DNA of 64,000 bases, from the NCBI GenBank assembly GCA_963841945.1, contig CAWJFC010000005.1:372001-436000 (forward strand). The letters run 5' to 3'. The DNA comes from Acidiflorens sp963841945 (lineage in GTDB: Bacteria > Acidobacteriota > Terriglobia > Terriglobales > Acidobacteriaceae). This document shows positions 60,637 to 64,000 of the stretch, one piece after another (position 1 is the stretch's first letter; the number at the start of each line of letters is the position of its first letter). The notes under the pieces were generated by a model that saw nothing but the letters and a program-made list of their open reading frames with translations, was not told the origin of the DNA and did not search any database. A program made the translations under genes and the position numbers.

Positions 60637-60926
60637 TATAGAGTAGCTCTCGGTTCTCGGCTCCCCCGCCAGGAGATCTCGGCAGGGGCGCGATTTTGAA
60701 GGGTTGACGCCTTAGCAGCTGAAGCCGCATCCAAAAAGGACTGCCGTTATCGCCGCGCTGGAGCGCTGCGCCACCCAAAGGTATGGCGATCACTCACACG
60801 AGCCAGAAGTCAGCGGTGAGATTCTGCCATGTTGCTGGCAGAGGCAACGAGAGGGTCGCGCGGGCGGCGAATAATCTTAAGTTACCCTGTTTCGAATTTG
60901 GAACACAAGTCTCGCAGACATTGTAC

Positions 60927-60942
60927 TGTGATGTCCGTCACA
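60927..60942. promoter_or_regulatory. CRP/FNR-type palindrome in the hemerythrin promoter
   Basis: TGTGATGTCCGTCACA matches the CRP consensus TGTGA-N6-TCACA exactly. Its centre is 41.5 bp upstream of the A of the hemerythrin ATG, and CAATAT (60964-60969) stands at -12 to -7 from that base. This is the geometry of a class II activated promoter giving a leaderless transcript. The regulator is not in the window. Confidence 0.6.
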
Positions 60943-60975
60943 TCCTCCGCACCAGGAACCATCCAATATCTCTAG

Positions 60976-61386
60976 ATGTCAGAGCTGTCCTCTTCGCATC
61001 TCGAACCTAACATCAATCTTGCTGAGGTCGAGCGCCAGCATCAAAATCTCATCCGTATCGTGCACAACCTATACCATGCGATTAATGCAAGGCGGGGACA
61101 GGAAGTAATTGGAAAGATCCTGGCGGAGGTCGTGACCTATACGATCTACCACTTTGCTACAGAAGAAGGATTGATGCAGCAGCACGAATTCCCGGGATTT
61201 GCCGCTCATCGCATTGAACACAATACCTTGACCCTGAAGATACTTGGCCTACAAGGGGAACACGAGGCGGGCAGACCAGACGCGGCTGAAGGACTCCTCA
61301 AGCTCCTGCAACATTGGCTGGAAGAGCACACATTGAAAAGAGACAAGGAGTATATGCACTTTCTCAGTGTGAAAGGCATCGCGTAA
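60976..61386 (+). CDS. Bacteriohemerythrin
   Basis: A 136-residue four-helix-bundle protein with a di-iron site that binds O2. Predicted ligands follow the family order: H in EVERQHQNLIRIVH, H-x3-E in YHFATEEGLMQQH, H-x3-H in FAAHRIEHNT, and H-x4-D in EEHTLKRDKEY. It may deliver O2 to the membrane oxidase or sense it; cydAB, a high-affinity oxidase, lies directly downstream on the other strand. No Shine-Dalgarno precedes the ATG, which fits a leaderless mRNA. A CRP/FNR-type site lies just upstream. Confidence 0.9.
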   Translation: MSELSSSHLEPNINLAEVERQHQNLIRIVHNLYHAINARRGQEVIGKILAEVVTYTIYHFATEEGLMQQHEFPGFAAHRIEHNTLTLKILGLQGEHEAGRPDAAEGLLKLLQHWLEEHTLKRDKEYMHFLSVKGIA

Positions 61387-61531
61387 CTATCCGCACGAAG
61401 CCGAGGCAGCGGCTCGATGAGAAAGCGACGTTCGTCTCACTGCCGACGTAACATCGCAACTGCACTGATCAACCTCCAGTTGCCCCACCGCCACTAATTG
61501 CGTTCTTAAATCGCCTTTCTCAGAAGCGTCC

Positions 61532-62575
61532 TTAGTAGTGTCCTTCGCCTTCCTGCACTTTGCCTCGGAACATTCGGTAGACGAAGACGAAGTAGGCTAG
61601 CGCTAGCACGGCGCCCATGGTCCACCAGATCAGGCCGATGCTCAGGCCGTGGTGGGCGGCGCTGGTATTGGCGATGGTGAGGTCATATTGATGATCGCGG
61701 GCCGGGAGAACGGTTGGATAGAGAGCGAAGGCTGCTCCTACCAGCATGCCAGTGATGTAAAGGCTGGAGGCGATGAAGGCGACCTTCTCTTTGCCTTTTG
61801 GCGTGGCCCAGAGCATGACGGCGAGCGTGGAGAAGACGAGGACGGGCACGAGAAGGCCGATCTTGTGATGCTCGTAGTTCTCCATGATATCGGGACGAAC
61901 GAAGTAGGTCGCGACCAGCGAGATGCAGGTGAGAAAGAACTGGACGGGCCAAAAGAGCAAGGCGATGCCGCGCGCACGGCGTCCGAGATCTTCGTCGGTC
62001 TTGAGAGCGACATAGTGCGAACCGTGGGCGGTTAAGGTGACGAGCGCCAGCACTCCGATCAGAACAGTGTACCAATCGAGGATTCCGGTCTCAGGGCCAA
62101 GTTTGAAGTTGGTCCAAAGCGGCTCGAAGAAATAGCCGGTGGCATCGAGGGGGACGCCGCGCACGACATTGCCGAGCGCCGCGCCGAAGAATATGCAGAG
62201 CAGAATGCTGGAGACAGCGAAGACGACGTCGAAGAACTGCTGCCAGACCGGGACTTCGAGATGGGCGCGGAATTCGATGCCGATGGCGCGCAGCATAAGC
62301 AGCCAGAGAACCATCATGAGCGGCAGATAAAAGCCGCTGAAGCTGGAGGCGTAGAGCTGCGGGAAGGCGAAGTAGAGTGTGCCGCCGGCGGCGAGGAGCC
62401 AGACCTCGTTGCCATCCCAGACGGGGCCGATGGAGCGCAGGACGCGGCGGCGCTCGGCGGTCGTCTTGGCGGCGAAGAGATAGATCACGCCCGCACCAAG
62501 GTCAAATCCATCGAGCACGACATATACCGTGACCATGACGGCAACGATCCAATACCAAAGAGCGCCGAGTGTCAT
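61532..62575 (-). CDS. cydB: Cytochrome bd oxidase subunit II
   Basis: CydB is the second integral-membrane subunit of the quinol oxidase bd, which reduces O2 with high affinity. The 347-residue product has about eight to nine helices and the typical N terminus LWYWIVAVMVTVYVVLDGFD LGAG, then GPVWDGNEVWLLAAGG and FPQLYASSFSGFYLPLMM. It overlaps the stop of cydA by 4 bp (ATGA), so the subunits are coupled. Normal length. Confidence 0.96.
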   Translation of the reverse strand: MTLGALWYWIVAVMVTVYVVLDGFDLGAGVIYLFAAKTTAERRRVLRSIGPVWDGNEVWLLAAGGTLYFAFPQLYASSFSGFYLPLMMVLWLLMLRAIGIEFRAHLEVPVWQQFFDVVFAVSSILLCIFFGAALGNVVRGVPLDATGYFFEPLWTNFKLGPETGILDWYTVLIGVLALVTLTAHGSHYVALKTDEDLGRRARGIALLFWPVQFFLTCISLVATYFVRPDIMENYEHHKIGLLVPVLVFSTLAVMLWATPKGKEKVAFIASSLYITGMLVGAAFALYPTVLPARDHQYDLTIANTSAAHHGLSIGLIWWTMGAVLALAYFVFVYRMFRGKVQEGEGHY

Positions 62576-63933
62576 TTCGCCTCCAGCACGGGACTAAGGC
62601 CCGATGCGGATCCGGTGCCACCGGGACCATGTTCAATCTCCCGGCGCAGCAGGAACAGACCGAGGATTCCGAGGACCATGTACATACCCATGAAACCGAG
62701 CAAGGTAAACAGGCCATTGCCGGCGGACACGTTTTTCGAGTAGCCGTCCTCGGTGCGCATGAGGCCATAGACGAGCCAGGGTTGGCGGCCGAGTTCGGCG
62801 GTCAGCCAGCCCGCGGTGTTGGCGATGTAAGGGAAAGGCGCCGAGAGCATGAGAATCCAGAGCAGCCAGCGCGAGGAAAATAATTTCCCGCGCCAGAGCA
62901 TGAAGAGTGAAACGACCATCACCGCGATAAAGAGCGTTCCGAGGCCAACCATGATGTGATAGCTGTAATAAAGGAGCGGGATATTGCCCGGCCAGTCTTC
63001 CTTAGGGAACGCATCGAGTCCGCGAACTTGCGCGCTCCATCGCCGGTACGTGAGCATGCTCAGCACGCCCGGAACTTCGAGCGGGTTGTCGATAGTCTGC
63101 TTGGCGTCGTTCGGTTGGCCAAGGATGACGAGCGGTGCGGCGGTCTGGCCGTGGAACAAGCCTTCCATCGCGGCCAGAGTAACCGGTTGATAGTCGGTGA
63201 CCAATTTGCCTTGCTTGTCTCCCGTAGGGAAAATTTGCAGGATGCTGAAGATGCAGCCCACGATGACGCCGGTCTTGATGAAGATGCGGCCGTACTCCTC
63301 GTGTTTTTTCGAGAGCAGATAGAAAGCGCCGACGGCGGTCATGATGAAGGAGCCGGTGATCGCCGCTCCGCTCATGTTGTGCGCGTATTGCCAGAGCGCC
63401 CAGCGATTGAGGACGAAATCCCAGAAGCTGCCGAGCTGAAGGCTGCCATCGGCGGCTTTGAAGTAGCCGACCGGATATTGCATGAAAGCGTCGGTAGCGA
63501 TGATGAAATATCCGGACAACCACGAGCCCACAAACACCGCGACCGCCGAGAGCCAGTGCGCGCGCGGGCTGAGGCGTTTCTCGCCGAAGAGGAACAATCC
63601 CAGGAACGACGATTCAAGAAAGAAGGCGAACATGCCTTCCATGGCGAGCGTCTGACCGATGACGCCGCCGGCGAAGCGCGAAAAGATCGACCAGTTCGTG
63701 CCGAACTGAAATTCCATGGGGATTCCGGTAACCACGCCGAGCACGAAGTTGATGCCGAAAATTTTGGCCCAGAAGCGGGCGGCCTGGTCGTAGAGCGGAT
63801 CCTTGCGGCGCAGCGCGATCGTCTTCAGGATGACGATCAGCAGCGCCAGGCCCATGGTGAGCTGCGGGAATAAGTAGTGGAAGGTTGCGGTGAACGCGAA
63901 GTGGATACGGTGAATCAGCAGTGCACTTTCCAT
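62572..63933 (-). CDS. cydA: Cytochrome bd oxidase subunit I
   Basis: CydA holds the three hemes b558, b595 and d of the bd quinol oxidase. The 453-residue product (ATG at 63933; a TTG two codons earlier opens the frame) has MESALLIHRIHFAFTATFHYLFPQLTM with the N-terminal histidine ligand, helix motif GIPMEFQFGTNW, and GRQPWLVYG in the Q loop region. The Q loop is short compared with E. coli CydA (522 residues), as in the cyanide-insensitive CioA-type enzymes. Its promoter region lies partly outside the window. The nearby hemerythrin suggests microaerobic adaptation. Confidence 0.96.
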   Translation of the reverse strand: MESALLIHRIHFAFTATFHYLFPQLTMGLALLIVILKTIALRRKDPLYDQAARFWAKIFGINFVLGVVTGIPMEFQFGTNWSIFSRFAGGVIGQTLAMEGMFAFFLESSFLGLFLFGEKRLSPRAHWLSAVAVFVGSWLSGYFIIATDAFMQYPVGYFKAADGSLQLGSFWDFVLNRWALWQYAHNMSGAAITGSFIMTAVGAFYLLSKKHEEYGRIFIKTGVIVGCIFSILQIFPTGDKQGKLVTDYQPVTLAAMEGLFHGQTAAPLVILGQPNDAKQTIDNPLEVPGVLSMLTYRRWSAQVRGLDAFPKEDWPGNIPLLYYSYHIMVGLGTLFIAVMVVSLFMLWRGKLFSSRWLLWILMLSAPFPYIANTAGWLTAELGRQPWLVYGLMRTEDGYSKNVSAGNGLFTLLGFMGMYMVLGILGLFLLRREIEHGPGGTGSASGLSPVLEAK

Positions 63934-64000
63934 GAACAAGCCCCAATCTATGCCGCTGCGGAATCCGGAATCGCGACAAGCAAGCTATCCATTATCGGAG

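Overview
The window looks like one contiguous chromosomal segment of a GC-rich member of the Acidobacteriota, probably a Terriglobia/Koribacter-like lineage. This is inferred from gene content and style: an lptCA-lptB-rpoN-hpf cluster, serine/threonine kinase-TPR proteins, several HDOD proteins, a large BNR-repeat exoprotein, FN3 lipoproteins, and intergenic spaces full of short-word repeats. No phage, integrase, insertion sequence or CRISPR array was found.

Layout. 1-5.9 kb: an FAH-family enzyme, an FN3 lipoprotein, a DUF2207-like membrane protein, and hslV-hslU (hslU carries a frameshift). 6.0-6.7 kb: a VapBC toxin-antitoxin pair with a palindromic operator. 6.8-10.2 kb: unknown proteins and an EAL-HDOD signalling protein. 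10.3-16.5 kb: hpf, rpoN (with a large low-complexity insert), lptB and a fused LptC/LptA-like gene. 16.7-23.8 kb: RDD protein, recJ, HDOD protein, 2-oxoglutarate dehydrogenase E1, SDR. 23.9-30.9 kb: a GAF/zinc-ribbon membrane protein, phoU, phoR, phoB, tsaD. 30.9-38.2 kb: a CCA-adding-type nucleotidyltransferase, a membrane protein, the BNR-repeat protein, a four-unit helical-repeat protein and an HTH protein. 38.4-41.7 kb: obgE, a CheX-like protein, rpmA, rplU, dodecin. 41.9-50.7 kb: a lipoprotein-like protein, a 1118-residue TPR protein, a LOG-family protein, an M48 protease, thiE. 50.7-54.8 kb: a kinase and TPR protein, probably one gene split by a frameshift, and a membrane-anchored GcvH-like protein lacking the lipoyl lysine. 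55.5 kb: an unusual class II tRNA. 55.8-64 kb: a secreted metzincin, an MFS transporter, Mrp, hemerythrin, and cydAB.

Highlights. (1) At 55498-55586 there is a tRNA with an 8-bp acceptor stem, a 4-bp T stem, a long variable arm, a 4-nt D loop, G73 and anticodon GCG. This matches the allo-tRNA (SelC-like) architecture rather than any standard tRNA. The sequence just downstream is an imperfect inverted copy of its D, anticodon and variable arms, contains a TATAAT box, and ends at an intrinsic terminator. (2) Phased 15-bp repeats occur at eight or more places, both in gene leaders and inside genes, where they encode pentapeptide repeats (RpoN, LptCA, GAF protein, metzincin, a lipoprotein-like protein). 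(3) Conserved enzymes carry in-frame low-complexity inserts, including a dispersed intergenic repeat inside the CCA-adding enzyme gene. Two probable single-base frameshifts (hslU, kinase-TPR) may be real or sequence errors.
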